Positions 22,118-33,466 of a stretch of 64,000 nucleotides of DNA are shown piece by piece. The DNA lies in NCBI GenBank assembly GCA_006503535.1, contig QYRS01000012.1, positions 1,736,001 through 1,800,000 on the forward strand, in the 5' to 3' direction. The stretch's first letter is position 1; every line of letters starts with the position of its first letter. Source of the stretch: Arthrinium phaeospermum. Lineage: Eukaryota > Ascomycota > Sordariomycetes > Amphisphaeriales > Apiosporaceae. The translations under genes and the position numbers were made by a program. The notes below the pieces were generated by a model, which worked only from the letters and a program-made list of their open reading frames with translations, was not told where the DNA came from and did no database searches.

Positions 22118-24500
22118 ATGTCTGAATCCCATTTCCCAGCAGGTAGCAGTGTTAAGGCGCCACGGCAGTACTCGGCAACGGGCACGGGCACTGCTTTCTC
22201 TTCTGCGGCGGACCCCGACGAGGACTGGACCAAGATCTCGGATCTTGCAGAGCGCCGCAGGGTACAGAATCGCATTGCACAGCGCAACTACCGTACGTTA
22301 GTCTTGCCACGAGAGAACATTATCGATATGTTTATTAACTCCTATCTCAGGGAAAAAGCTCAAAAGACGACTAGAAAACCTCGAACGCCGGTCGCAAGCC
22401 AGCAAACCTGAAGGGAATGTATTGGAGTCTGACCAACAAGAAACCCCAACACAGACACCATCTGAATCTACCAAGAAATGCAGCAAGATCAGCAGCAATG
22501 CTATCTCAGTTCCTTCCAATCCGAGAACCCCGGGCCTTCGCTTCCAGCCTCCCATGGAGGCTGATGACAGTCTCTTGTTCCCGGACCAACCTCCCTTGGA
22601 AAATGATGACTGTCTCTCGTTCCCGGACCAGGCTCCCCTGGAAAATGATAATGGCATCTTGTTTCCGTGGCAGCCTAAGCTGGCACCAGACTATCTCGGC
22701 TCCCAATTCGAGAGCCATACTCTTTCGGAGGACGCCGAACTTCGATACATTCAGTTGTACGCCGTGCCACAATATAGCAATGACCGTGTCGCATCTGGGT
22801 TGGAAGGATGGTCCTTACCTTGGATCCCAACGCGATCAAAGATTGCGTAAGTTCTGATCCTATGACTCAGACGTTATCTGACAATCACTTGACAATAATT
22901 CGTGTGTAGTTCCCGACCTAAGCAGGTGGACACTGATGACCAAAGAAACCGAGTCCCCGACTACCAGTACAGCGCACATGGATCTGACAATAGAGACAGT
23001 CCTGGGCGTCTTCATGAGGAGAAAAAGGTTCAAGAATCCGGGACCTCTTCCTCACAACTGGAAGAAACCCGCCGCAGCTCGTCCGACTCCCGTACACTCT
23101 CGAGACATTCCATGAGGGCTGAGCGGCTTCTAAACTTGCGCAATCTGCACTCTCGCATTCTGCAGTCAAATGAAGAGGCTACTGACAAGGACGCTTTACG
23201 AAACAGCCAGAGTCCTTCGAGCGACAGTAGCAAATCTGAACAGACAACCGACGAATCCGACTCCGAAGGCTTGCCAGAGAGTCATACGCTGATGTTCTCA
23301 CTTCCTGCAATTCTGCGCACTTCTCTCCCGCGTTTCATCTCCTGGGCCAACCAGCACGTCGGCGCACAGAACACGGGCGGCGACGGTACCAAGGTCCAGG
23401 GCAGCATAGACAAAGGAAAGGCAGCAGCAAGCTCGTCCAAGCGCAAGTACAATCCACACTCCAGCGGCTCCGGGGACCAGGATGCTATCGATGATGATGA
23501 TGAACTGGGGAGCAACAAAAGACGGAAGGCGACGGGCCCAAACGATGATGACGACGAGGGCCCAACGCTAGCATGCCCTTTCTACAAGAAGGACAAGATA
23601 GCACACAGCAAGTGCTTGCTTTTCCGACTTCGTCGGATCAAGGACGTCAAGCAGCACCTGGCCCGCAAACACATACAACCCCAATTCTGTGCCAGGTGCG
23701 GCCGCCATTTCGATACACAAGAGAGCCTAAGAGCCCACACTCGAAGTGCATTTTGCGCCCTGGCAGACTTCGTGGAGCCTGAAGGCATCACCGAGGACCA
23801 GAAGAAGGAGCTTGGAGCGAGAGTAGGACGCAAGTTCGGACTGGCAGAGCAGTGGTACCAAGTCTGGGCCATTCTGTTCCCCCGCCTCGACCGTCCAATG
23901 TCACCATTTGTCGAAAGCCCCATACAGGAAGTATTGGCAGGATTCCGAGAGTACTGGGCTGAAAATGGCCAGTCCATCATCACAGAGCACATCCAGGGCA
24001 CTGAGGCTCTGCCTTACTCGGTTCCGCACGAGGAGCGGGACCTGGCCTCTCTATACTCGACTAGCCTCCAGCAGTCTATGACTTTGCTCGTGGATCGTTA
24101 CATTGACACTTATATCGCTCGGGCAACGCCACAAACGGACATCGATGTATCATCCACCCAGAACGAAACAAGAACAATGCCCATCGAAACGACAAGAGGC
24201 CTGGACGAGTCCGCGTCAGCCCGGGATCCAGGTCCTCTGGCATTCAGTACAGACCGGGTGGAAAAGGACTGGTGGACGGGCTCGGAGATAGGGCCGTATG
24301 ATCAGGTCGACCTCGCTACGTCCCTTGACATTCTCGGTACTACCGCTGAAGCCTCTCAGGAACTTGGGCGGCCCAGCGTGTTGGACGATGCTGCAGTCAC
24401 CAGTTTGGGTAGCTGCGTTGCTCCTGCGGACCTGGAAAGGCTTGACGACTGGATGGAGTGTCTGATCGAGGGGAGTCATGGAGATTGGCATACTGTTTGA
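22118..24500 (+). CDS. bZIP-type basic region fused to a fungal C2H2 zinc-finger-like domain
   Basis: Exons are 22118-22292, 22351-22846 and 22910-24500, giving 753 residues. Near residues 37-75 is a basic region typical of Ap-1-like fungal bZIPs (ISDLAERRRVQNRIAQRNYR, continuing KKLKRRLENLERRS across intron 1). No long leucine zipper follows. Next come three imperfect 14-residue repeats of the form PPLENDDxLxFPDQ. Exon 3 has an acidic and Ser-rich stretch, then a fungal C2H2-type module: CPFYKKDKIAHSKC, RRIKDVKQHLARKH, FCARCGRHFDTQESLRAH and the PEGITEDQKKELGAR block. Intron 2 (22847-22909) has a GTAAGT donor, CTGAC and a TAG acceptor and keeps frame, which supports one gene. It could instead be two adjacent genes. 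Probably nuclear and DNA-binding. Confidence 0.72.
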
Positions 24501-24797
24501 TCAACGAACTTGGTGATGTATCCGCGAGAGTCCCCATGGCGCAGCACATTCAGGTGCCCAGGAGGAAATGTTACTGTTACCTGACGAAACACTCTCTGCC
24601 TTGTTGTCACAGAGAACAGTCTTTTCCAGTAAGTTGATGAGTATTAATGTATTGTGATTCTGATCTCTATGAACCAGGAAAAGGCAAAACCAACAAATCT
24701 ATGACACGAGACTGGCTCTCGAACCGTCGCTCCAAGCATGAAAACGCCACATGAACAAGCAATTACATCTATAAGTACAATCAACCAACTGCGCCCC

Positions 24798-26618
24798 TCA
24801 ACTCGCCGATCGAGACGACCGGCCGCTATGCTTCTGCGGCGAGTTCCTCCCCGACGGGATATCGTGAATAGCCGTCGTCGGGCTAGCCACATGATCACTC
24901 ATCGACTGCACCGTCGACAGCGCCACGCCCGGGTTGTGGCGCCGCTCGTGGTCGCTGTCCTCCATATTGGGTGAGGGGTGATAGTGTGATCCGCCCCCTT
25001 CTTCGGCGGAGCGTGCAGCGCTACTACTCCACTGCGTCTGCAACATCTGCTGCTGCTGCTGCTGGGTCTGCGTCTGGTCGATGCCGAGCGAGGAGAGGAT
25101 GCGCATGGTGTCCTCGCGCTGCTTCTCGCGCAGCTCGTGGTTGGGGTTCTTGGTCGGGTCGTTCTCGTCGTCGCCGTCCTGGCCCGGGTTCGCCATCTCG
25201 TACTCGAGCATCTTGATGAACTGGTAGAAGCCGATGGCGATGAGGGCGCCGACCCCGGGACCCACCCAGTACACCCAGTGCTCCGGGTCGAACTGCCCGG
25301 TCACGATGCAGGGGCCGAGGCTGCGCGCCGGGTTGAGGGAGCCGCCCGTGTAGTAGACGCCCACGAGCTCGGCGACGAAGAGGGCCAGGCCGATGCCGAC
25401 GGGCGCGATGAAGGTGGACTTGTGCTTCTCTTTCGCCAGCATGAGGATCGTGAACACCAGCTCCGCCGTCATGAAGGCCTCGATGAACACCCCCTGCGGC
25501 AGCGACGTGCCCTCGCTCAGCGTCGTGCGCACATTGAACTCGGTCGGGAACAGGGCGAGCACCAGCGCCGACGCCGTGATGCTGCCCACGATCTGCGACA
25601 GGAACAGGACGACGGCGCGCTTGGCGCTGACGGCGCGGACGGCCCAGAGGGCGAGGGTGACGGCCGGGTTGAAGAGCCCGCCCGAGATGCGGAAGAAGAC
25701 CCAGACGTTGACCATGAGGCTGAAGCCGAACGAGACGGCGATGTAGAGCATGACGACCGGGTCGAAGCCGGCGGTGGCGTTGGTCGTCGTCGCGGCGGCG
25801 GGCGTCTTGCTGCCCGCGTTGGCCACCTGCGTGCCGGCGAAGGCGAAGAAGAGGAACATGGTGGTGCCGACCCACTCCCCCAGCGCCGCCACGAACAGGT
25901 TCTTGGCCTCGCTGTGCATCCACATGGTCAGCGGTAGCCGCATCGAAAAAGGGTCCGGCGTCTCGCGGCCGTTGTTGTTGTAGTTGCTCATGGTCCAGGT
26001 GCCGGCGCTGTGGCGGTTGTTGGGGTTGTAGGCGCCGCTGCGCCGCTGTGGGGGGCGGCCCATGGTGGGCGGGCTGTAGTCGTCGTGGCGGCTGCCGCCG
26101 ATGTGGTCGGCGTAGTGGTAGGGCATCTCGCCGCTGCGCCACGAGGCCCGCTGGATCATGAGCGCGGACCGCCGGTTCTTCTTGGCCTGCAGCTTGGCCT
26201 GCTTCTTGGCCTCCTTGGCCTGCTCCTGCATCTCGTAGAAGGACATGGTCCGCCCCCGCGACGGCGTCAGGAACTGGCCCGGCAGCGGCGACGGGGGGCC
26301 CATGTTGTTGTGGTTGTTGTTGGTGTTGTTGCCGTTCAGGGTGGCGCCCTCGAAGTAGGACTCGCTGTCCCGGTTGGGGGCGCCGTAGTCCAGCTCGTGG
26401 TTGAGGTTGTTGTTGTTGCTCATGGTGTTGGAGCTGGTCCGGCTGCCGGGCCCGAACCGGTTGGCCCGGGGCGTCGTCTTGCCGCGGATGTGGAGGAAGT
26501 TGTCGTGTTGGTCGTCGGTGGAGATGGTGGGTTGCAGCGTCGACCGCTCGGTCAAAGTGCGTTCGATATTACTCGTCCTGCCGGTGGCCGCCGACTGCTC
26601 TGATAATGATGCCGGCAT
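24798..26618 (-). CDS. Aquaporin / MIP channel with long disordered N-terminus
   Basis: Single exon, 606 residues, a six-helix membrane channel for water or small solutes. The MIP domain spans roughly residues 240-470. The first NPA box (GGLFNPAV, residues 317-319) and second (GGSLNPARS, 429-431) are both intact, with Arg432 of the selectivity filter after the second NPA. Helix 1 reads LFVAALGEWVGTTMFLFFAF. The first 230 residues are disordered, with Asn runs (SNNNNLNH, NNTNNNHNN), a Lys/Ala/Gln-rich helix (QEQAKEAKKQAKLQAKKNRR) and many Pro/Ser. The C-terminus also has a Gln-rich stretch. Long tails are usual in fungal aquaglyceroporin-like proteins and are sites of regulation. The 5' leader contains a CT/GA microsatellite at 26622-26652. 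Confidence 0.92.
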   Translation of the reverse strand: MPASLSEQSAATGRTSNIERTLTERSTLQPTISTDDQHDNFLHIRGKTTPRANRFGPGSRTSSNTMSNNNNLNHELDYGAPNRDSESYFEGATLNGNNTNNNHNNMGPPSPLPGQFLTPSRGRTMSFYEMQEQAKEAKKQAKLQAKKNRRSALMIQRASWRSGEMPYHYADHIGGSRHDDYSPPTMGRPPQRRSGAYNPNNRHSAGTWTMSNYNNNGRETPDPFSMRLPLTMWMHSEAKNLFVAALGEWVGTTMFLFFAFAGTQVANAGSKTPAAATTTNATAGFDPVVMLYIAVSFGFSLMVNVWVFFRISGGLFNPAVTLALWAVRAVSAKRAVVLFLSQIVGSITASALVLALFPTEFNVRTTLSEGTSLPQGVFIEAFMTAELVFTILMLAKEKHKSTFIAPVGIGLALFVAELVGVYYTGGSLNPARSLGPCIVTGQFDPEHWVYWVGPGVGALIAIGFYQFIKMLEYEMANPGQDGDDENDPTKNPNHELREKQREDTMRILSSLGIDQTQTQQQQQQMLQTQWSSSAARSAEEGGGSHYHPSPNMEDSDHERRHNPGVALSTVQSMSDHVASPTTAIHDIPSGRNSPQKHSGRSSRSAS

Positions 26619-26652
26619 CTTGAAGAGCGAGAGAGAGAGAATGAGAGAGAGT

Positions 26653-27714
26653 GTGTGTATCGCCCTATGATAATAGAAAGGTATATAGCAAAGAGACGAT
26701 CAACGTTCCGCAAGTATGGTGGTGTGAAAACAAAGAGTGAGTGGTCAGTGTCAGTCGGAAGGCATGCCAGATAAACGCATGTCCTCCATCGACTTTATCA
26801 TCTACTGCCCTGTGGTCTGCGCCTCCATCATCGGACCAGCACACGGGCACCGCGGTGGCCAAAACAAAGGTACGAAAATGAAGATGAAACGACGCTTCTG
26901 CTTGTCAGATTCCAAAAGGGTATAGTCGCGCCCACGAGCCAAAAGTTTCGAAACCATGGCATGCTTCTAGAGCGTCATGGTTGCCGATCGTGCACCACCC
27001 GAGTCCCGGAGAATGGAAGAGCCCGCAAGGCCATAAAGGGAATCAGGAATCTTACTAAATTTCATCATCATCAGAAGCCGGGGGATCTGCGCTAAGCTGT
27101 CCCCGGTCCGGTGCCTGAGATAGAAGGGGCGTCTCCACTTTGCGCAGCGTGCCTAGCGTTATTAAGGGGCGACTACTCCGTAGCGCCCGGCGCCAACGAT
27201 CACTATTGCGCCTGCAGCTCATTCCAGCCCTACGGGGACTGATTAGTCTCCTACAATCAAAAAGCTGCTGAGCTTACTTGTGTCAGGTTGGATCGGACAG
27301 GCCGACGTCGTTGTGGAAGTCCTGATTGGCGGATTGGTCCCTGGCCCCCGTATCCGATATATAAAACCTGCAGGTCTCTCGTCCGCAGCAGACGCCGGAC
27401 GTAGATTCCGGGACCCCATCTCGCAGCCGCAGTATTTGAATATGGACCCTCCATAGAACCATAATAGAACATGTTAATTGATACGACCAGCCTAAGCCAA
27501 TAAGAGCGCGCGATCGCCACTCTCATGACGAATCCCGATGCAAGACACTGCTTTTTCTTTTCTTCTTTTATTTCCTTTTTTCGGGTTTGCACGATTCCTG
27601 CCAAGCCTCGCCGACAGAAAAAAAAAACCTCAAAAAAGGCAGTTACCCCAAAAAGTCCTTTGTAATTTGCAAAAGAAGCCATCACGCCCCCGTGACGCTG
27701 CCTGCTTACGCTGC
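26653..27714. other. Intergenic, no gene recognised
   Basis: Promoter side of the minus-strand aquaporin gene on the left and 3' side of the minus-strand P450 gene on the right. No supported features in between. Confidence 0.5.
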
Positions 27715-29560
27715 TTACGCACCCCCCATCGGCGTCTGCCCAGCCCGCAACCGCAACCGACACACCAACCCCTCCTGCCGCGTAAACCAGCTCCCCGTCA
27801 CCCGCCACTCCCGCCCCGGGTCCTCGAGCTCGACGTGGTACCGCCTGACGATGGTCGCGACCACCTTGTAGATCTCGAGCTGCGCCAGGTTGCGCCCGAT
27901 GCAGACGCGGCTGCCCCCGCCAAACGTCAGGTCCGCCGCGTTGAACCGCCGCAGCCGCAGCCGGTAGTCTTCCTCCGTCTCGTCCGGGGCGCCGGGGGCG
28001 TGCCCCCGCAGCCACCGCTCGGGTCGGTAGGTATCCGGGTCCGAGCCCCAGACGGATTGGTTGCGGCCCGCGACGTACGGGTTGATGCCCACCGCGGCCC
28101 CCGCGGGGACGAAGCGGCCGTCGGGCAGCGTCAGGCCGGCGGCGGGGACGTAGCGCTCCAGCAGCATGCAGACGCCCGGGTGCATGCGGGTGGCCTCGCG
28201 GACCGCGGCCTCGAGGTAGGGCAGGCGGCGGCAGGCGGCATAGGCCGGCACCGCGTCACCTTCTCCCAGGTCGTCGGCGGCGGCGAGGATCTCCTCCTCC
28301 AGCCGGCGGTAGGCGCGGGGTTCGCGCAGGGCGAGGTAGAAGATGGCGCGCAGGGTGATGGCGGTGGTGTCGGCGCCGGCCAGGAGGTTGACGAGCAGGT
28401 AGCCCATGATGATGCCGTCGTCGACCAGGTCCGGGTTGGTCTGCTTGCTGTCGAGGAAGTGCTGCAGGAAGTCGGGCACCCGGGGGTCGAAGTGGGGGTC
28501 CTTCCCTTGTTGGCGGGCGATGAGGTGCTCGAGGGCGATGCGCGTCATGTTGCCCAGGTTGGGCGGGCCGACGCGCATCACAGGGTTCTTGTCCATGAGG
28601 AAGTCGAGGATGGGGATCTGCCCGACGGCGGCGAAACTGGTCCGGACTCTGTCAGATGGGAGTCGTTATTGGATGAGAACGCGAGGAAATACGTACTAGT
28701 CCAGTGTCTTGTCGGCAATAGAAATGGTGTGATCGTAGTCATGACCCTCGTCCATGTAGCCAAATGGGCGGCTAAAGGTGGCAGCACCGCTGATATCCCA
28801 CACACCTGGTAATTCATGAGCACGTTGGACCTTCTAGTAATAGCTTCAAGATCCGTTGTACTTACAAAAAGCGATCCACTCGCCAAAGTCAAAGAATTGG
28901 CCCTTGTCGCTCATGAACCGCGTCTCCAAGTGCCCGCAGAACTCTCGGATCACGTTGTCCATCAGGGGCTCCAGCCCCGCGACACTGCTCGCGGAATAGT
29001 ACGGCGCGATCGGGCGCTTCATCCGGGCATGGTTCTCTTGGTTGATCTCGCTGAAGAGGTGGTACGTGATCTTACCGTTGACAATGGCGCTGTTGTTTTG
29101 GTAGAACTCGGTCTGTATGTGCATCGTTGAGTATTTCGATTCCGGAGGCAACTCCTTCGGGGCGGCGGGCGACGTACCTTCTTCCATTTTCCATCCGTGC
29201 CGTAAAAGGTCTTGCTCAGCTCTGGGTAGTCAATGTCCAGCGTATTGGGACCGATCCGCACGACCGGGCCGTAAGTTTCATGAAGCTTTTTCACGCCGAG
29301 ATGGTAGGAGCCCGTGCGGACGAGGAAGAACCGCCACCAGTTCGTCCAGCCTATGAAGTGAGAGCGGGTAAGCCTGGTGAGTTCATGAGTGGCCAGGGAC
29401 GACGTTGCAACTGACCAGCAAGGAAGGGACCGGGATATTGTCGCAACGGCGAAGCGAGATACGATATAGTCCACCAAATAGCCGTGGTGAGAAACGGCAC
29501 CACGACCAGGGCCACAAGAGCCGGTCCCGGATTTGCGCTCGCAAGTCGAATGGCCTCCAT
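27715..29560 (-). CDS. Cytochrome P450 monooxygenase (pisatin-demethylase-like)
   Basis: Exons on the minus strand are 29560-29416, 29350-29178, 29112-28866, 28805-28697 and 28636-27715, giving 531 residues. The N-terminal membrane anchor (ALVALVVVPFLTTAIWW) precedes a Pro-rich hinge (RQYPGPFLAG). Conserved P450 features follow: the I-helix AGADTTAIT, the K-helix EAAVREATR (ExxR), a PERW motif and the heme-binding FGGGSRVCIGRNLAQLE, with the ligand cysteine present. The overall pattern, including the NHARMKRPIAPYYS block, resembles fungal pisatin-demethylase and benzoate-hydroxylase-type P450s. It acts at the ER with a P450 reductase; substrate unknown. It is divergent from the rhodopsin-domain gene about 1 kb away. 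No secondary-metabolite backbone gene is visible nearby. Confidence 0.9.
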
Positions 29561-30561
29561 TTTAGACTTTCTCTGCCGCCCTTCCGTGCGAAACTGAATC
29601 GACGAGCAAAGAGGGCAGGAGGGGGAAACGACGAAGAAGAAATAGTGAGCAGTTTCGGATTTCTGGCGTCCTGGGCTCTCGGATTAAACGTCGACATGTG
29701 AAGGCCGCATGCGGCGCATGCGGCGAGGCGGACATGATTATGAGAGACGAGGCGATCAGTTCCTATCGAAGTAGACATTGTCGGATATCGCTCTCTGGAG
29801 TGTGGTCCATTGTAACGTCGGATAGCGACCCGGTGCAGGGGATTTTGCTGGGTGTATCCAGTCGGCTGCATTCCCAACTCACCACGGACCAATCGCATCA
29901 AGTTACCGGGCTATATATATCCCCAGTCTTGAAACAATCGACATGCGTTCCTGGTTTTATCTACATCAAAGTCGGGGGCGACGGGCCCGAACATTGCAGA
30001 CTCGGCCTAGACCAGTCCAACCCCATCCTACCACGGCTGAGTGGTGGAGCAGAGGGGCATGACCAGGCAAAACGGTCATTCGACATTTCCACGGCCGCCG
30101 CGAACTCTAAAGGCGCAGAGCTCCAAAGATCGTCAACGCTTTTGTCATCCTCCTCACGGTTGGTTGCACTGGCAGTGGGGCCAAGGCCTGTCTAGCGTCC
30201 CGGGCCGTTGGGCTGACCAGGAACAATCGTATGTTCTCGGCGACCATCCCGCAGGTGGGATACGAACTTTTGGCTAACTACAAGAAAGTGCGGCACCTCC
30301 TGCCCATTCTCCCATTGTACTAGTCTGTCACAAATCATACTGCACCCCTGGTTCAATGCAAACATGCAAATCACACCTGCTTTGCCGATCCGCACTCGGG
30401 GCGGCACTTGCCAATTCTTACATAAGTAAAGGAGGTGGCACTTGCGGAGGGGAATGAAAAGACCACTTGACCTTCGGGCCTCAAAAATTATTGGATTGAT
30501 TGACTGTTGTTACAATTGCCCAATTGCCCAATTGCTTACGTTGGCCGAATGAACTGGAGCC
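29561..30561. promoter_or_regulatory. Intergenic between divergent P450 and rhodopsin-domain genes
   Basis: About 1 kb without a supported gene. It separates two divergently transcribed genes and must hold both promoters. I see no motif that I would name. Confidence 0.4.
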
Positions 30562-32002
30562 ATGGCGATGGGAGGCGAGGGACCATGGGCCATCACCGTC
30601 ATGTGGGCCCTGACCGCCGCCGTCTTTGTCTCCGTCATTCTCCGGACCTACACTCGACTGGTGGTCGTCAAGTCCTTCGGCATCGATGACCAAGTCTACA
30701 TTTTGGCCTTTGTGAGTCAGCCTGGAACCACGTACGACGGCTATGCATTTCCTCTGTTCCCTTTCTTTTACTTTGTCTCTACTCTCCCGCTTCTTTCGCT
30801 AACCTTCTCGTCGGCGCGGCTGTAGGTGCTTCTCCTCTGCTACACTGCCTTCACCACCGTATCGGCGCGCTTCGGATTCGGCCAGAACGTGTACGACCTC
30901 GACCCCGACGACGCCGTGAACGCGATCCTCTTCGAAGCCATCGGCCAGACGTTTGCCGTCGTCGGCATGGCCATCGCCAAGTGGTCCCTCGGCATCTTCC
31001 TCCTGCGCATCGTGGTCGAACTATGGCACACGTGGGCCATCTGGATAGCCATGGCGGCCCTCATGGCGGCCTCCATATCGACATGCTTCGTCTTCTGGCT
31101 GCAGTGTACGCCGCCGGAGTACCTATGGGACCGTCGCATCGCTGGGGGATATTGCCACGTGGACTCGACCCCTGTTTCTACGACCCTTTGCAGTAAGCAT
31201 ATTGTGCTCTTCCCCTTGCTAGTCCATTTGTTAACCTGTAGCTGTTGGATATAGTCATTTGCGTTATAGTCGATTTCTTCTTTGCCTTGTTCCCTTGGCT
31301 ATTCATATGGAAACTCCAGATGAACAGAAGGGAGAAGATCGTGATCCTCGTCAGCATGAGTCTGGGGGTTATGTAAGTGTAGCCTTCCACTGCTAGCATT
31401 GATAACGACGCTGACCATCGGTGTAGCGCAGGAGCCTGCGGAATCAAACGGACGCTCGAGGTCCCGGAGCTGTCCAGCCAGAACTACCTCAGTATGTATT
31501 GATTGACACGCGGGCTCGGGCTCCCCTCCACTCTCGCTCTGGTATACATGCTAATTAAACAACAGAGGATACGGTCGGCCTGATCGTCTGGTCCGCGGCC
31601 GAGATCGCCGTCACCATGATATGCATCGGCATCCCCGTGTGCCGGCCCCTGTACAAGCGCCTCCTGAACCAGCTGACGTCGAGCGACGGGAGCAAATACA
31701 AGAAGCGCGACGAGGAGTGCGACGCGTTCGCCATGCACACGTTCGGCGGCAGCACGCTGAAGCCGCGGGACAGCTCGCTCGAGCCCTCGGCCGGCGGCGG
31801 TGGCGTCGTTGTCAAGGCGGCCGTGGGAGGGGCGTTCAACCGGCCTTACATCTCCAGCGGCGGCGGCGGCGGCTCGGCTGCCGACAATACCAGCGAGGAG
31901 AGCATTCTGGGGCGGTCAGCGGCTGGCAACAGGAGGCCGGTGTCGCAACAGGGCATAATGGTCACGGAGGAATATCAAGTGACTCGACATAGACTGAATT
32001 GA
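30562..32002 (+). CDS. Fungal rhodopsin-domain integral membrane protein
   Basis: Exons are 30562-30711, 30826-31192, 31255-31372, 31427-31491 and 31566-32002, giving 378 residues. It has about seven hydrophobic segments, including WAITVMWALTAAVFVSVILR, FAVVGMAIAKWSLGIFLLRI, AIWIAMAALMAASISTCFVF and VDFFFALFPWLFIWKL. Family hallmarks are FGIDDQVYILAF after helix 1, FGFGQ, FWLQCTPPEYLWD and ELSSQNYLKDTVGLIVWSAAE. The cytosolic tail is Gly/Ser-rich. This matches the fungal rhodopsin domain of PTH11-like and related proteins, often considered receptors or sensors, with no retinal-binding lysine implied. All introns are GT-AG and frame-preserving. Function is inferred only at family level. Confidence 0.88.
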
Positions 32003-32154
32003 AACTAGCCTTTCACCGAGATCGAAATCAAATCTAATTAATGGTCAAGTCCGCTATGGTTGAATTGGAAACCCAGAGTATATTTTTGGTAGTAATCGAT
32101 CTGCTCCTACTTACCCCTATTTGGTCTCTAGCTATAACTCTCCACCACCCAGGC

Positions 32155-33033
32155 CTACTCAGACTTCTGAGCCTCCTGAGCCTCCTGAGCCATGACCTTG
32201 TTCTTCACACCGAGCAGCTTCATGAGATCCAGCAAATCATTCCAACGCTTCTGGAACCCGGCCTCGTTGACGGCCTTCGGCTTCCCCCGAGGCGGGTCAC
32301 ACAACGACAGACGGCTGAGCGGGGGGCTGAGCCGGGCAAAGACGTCATCCATCAGATCGGTCAGCACCTTCGTCTGCTCCTCGCGGCAATCAGGATAGAC
32401 CACCTTTCCCCGCTCCTCCTCGACCACGGGCGCGCAGGTACAAGCCGCCATCTGCCCCGGCGAGCCCATCTTGAAACTCGCCCACCAGGCCTGCTTCACC
32501 CGTCCCCGGACCAGCTCGGGCAGCTCCAGCCCCGGGTTCGCCAGCAGCTGCTGCGCCACGAGCACGGCGTACATAGCCTGATCCAAGACCGCCAGCTCGA
32601 GCGGCTCGCCCCGGCGCACCCAGCACACGAAATCCAAGAACCAGCCCTGCGCGCCGTACAGCCGCAGCGGGTCCCGCAGCACCTCCTCCTCGACGGCAAC
32701 CTTCAAAATCTCCTTTCGAAGGGCGTAGTCGCGCCCGCCCTCGCGGACCTCGTACAGCGAGACCGGGTCCCGGCCCTCGGTGCGCGCGACGTGGCCGACG
32801 GCGTTGCCGGCGAACTTGGCCAGGTTGGCGCGGCCGGCCGGCTCGAGCCAGTGGAAGAACTTGGACAGGACGAAGCGGATGTCTTGGCGGCAGAGCCCTG
32901 CGGCCTCGGCCAGCTTGGCGAGGAGGAGGAAGCGGCGGAATGCCAGGCTCTCCTTGGCTTGGCGGGCGTAGGCGTCGCGGGCCTCTTTCTTGGGCTGGGC
33001 GCCGCCGATGACGAGGTTTCTGCTGCCGGGCAT
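32155..33033 (-). CDS. Hypothetical protein, 292 aa
   Basis: Intronless, GC-rich and mainly alpha-helical in appearance, starting MPGSRNLVIGGAQPKKEARD. Leu/Ala/Arg-rich helices include FRRFLLLAKLAEAAGLCRQD and LAVLDQAMYAVLVAQQLLAN. A central AACTCAPVVEEE holds two nearby cysteines. The C-terminus ends in a short EAQEAQ repeat coded by CTGAGC-type DNA repeats. I do not recognise a domain. The opposite strand also has a long open frame (32041-33219), but its Leu/Arg/His composition looks like a GC-driven shadow. Confidence 0.6.
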   Translation of the reverse strand: MPGSRNLVIGGAQPKKEARDAYARQAKESLAFRRFLLLAKLAEAAGLCRQDIRFVLSKFFHWLEPAGRANLAKFAGNAVGHVARTEGRDPVSLYEVREGGRDYALRKEILKVAVEEEVLRDPLRLYGAQGWFLDFVCWVRRGEPLELAVLDQAMYAVLVAQQLLANPGLELPELVRGRVKQAWWASFKMGSPGQMAACTCAPVVEEERGKVVYPDCREEQTKVLTDLMDDVFARLSPPLSRLSLCDPPRGKPKAVNEAGFQKRWNDLLDLMKLLGVKNKVMAQEAQEAQKSE

Positions 33034-33466
33034 GGTGGAGACTGGGGGTGCTATAGGTTTGAGTGTTGGAAAGAATTCTGTGATATGAAGATGTCAAGGT
33101 GTGAAGATGCTGGTGTGTGCTGCCGAACGAAATGGCAACTGGGAAAGGAATGCAGCCGGGCTTTATATCCATGGCGATGTGCTCTGAACATCGCCGTCGA
33201 CAATGCATTCACACAATAGTAGTAACTACCCCTTTGTCAACAGCACTCTTGTGGGATCTGTTCAATGAGATCCCAGGCGAGAGACTATTTCATAAAGGAG
33301 GCACCATACAGTGCAACAAGAAAGACAACAGACAATGGATCATTCGGAGTGATGATTAAGATTCTTGTTTCATCATGACCCAAACTGGGAATAGTTCAAA
33401 GGGGCTATCCAGTAACTACCCATCTACATGCCTTTCCCTTTTCTACCCGACCTCGCATGGTAAAAC

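Noticed and set aside
25137..25937. Plus-strand open frame opposite the aquaporin gene
   Set aside because: Antisense shadow of an intact, motif-confirmed channel gene.
27538..28812. Plus-strand 424-codon open frame opposite the P450
   Set aside because: Asp/Glu/Arg/His-rich shadow; the P450 on the minus strand has all family motifs.
27715..32002. P450 plus rhodopsin-domain protein as a secondary-metabolite cluster
   Set aside because: No backbone synthase, regulator or further tailoring genes adjacent.
32041..33219. Long plus-strand open frame (392 codons) opposite the 292-aa gene
   Set aside because: Leu/Arg/His/Gln-heavy composition typical of the antisense of GC-rich coding DNA; the minus-strand protein has normal helical composition.
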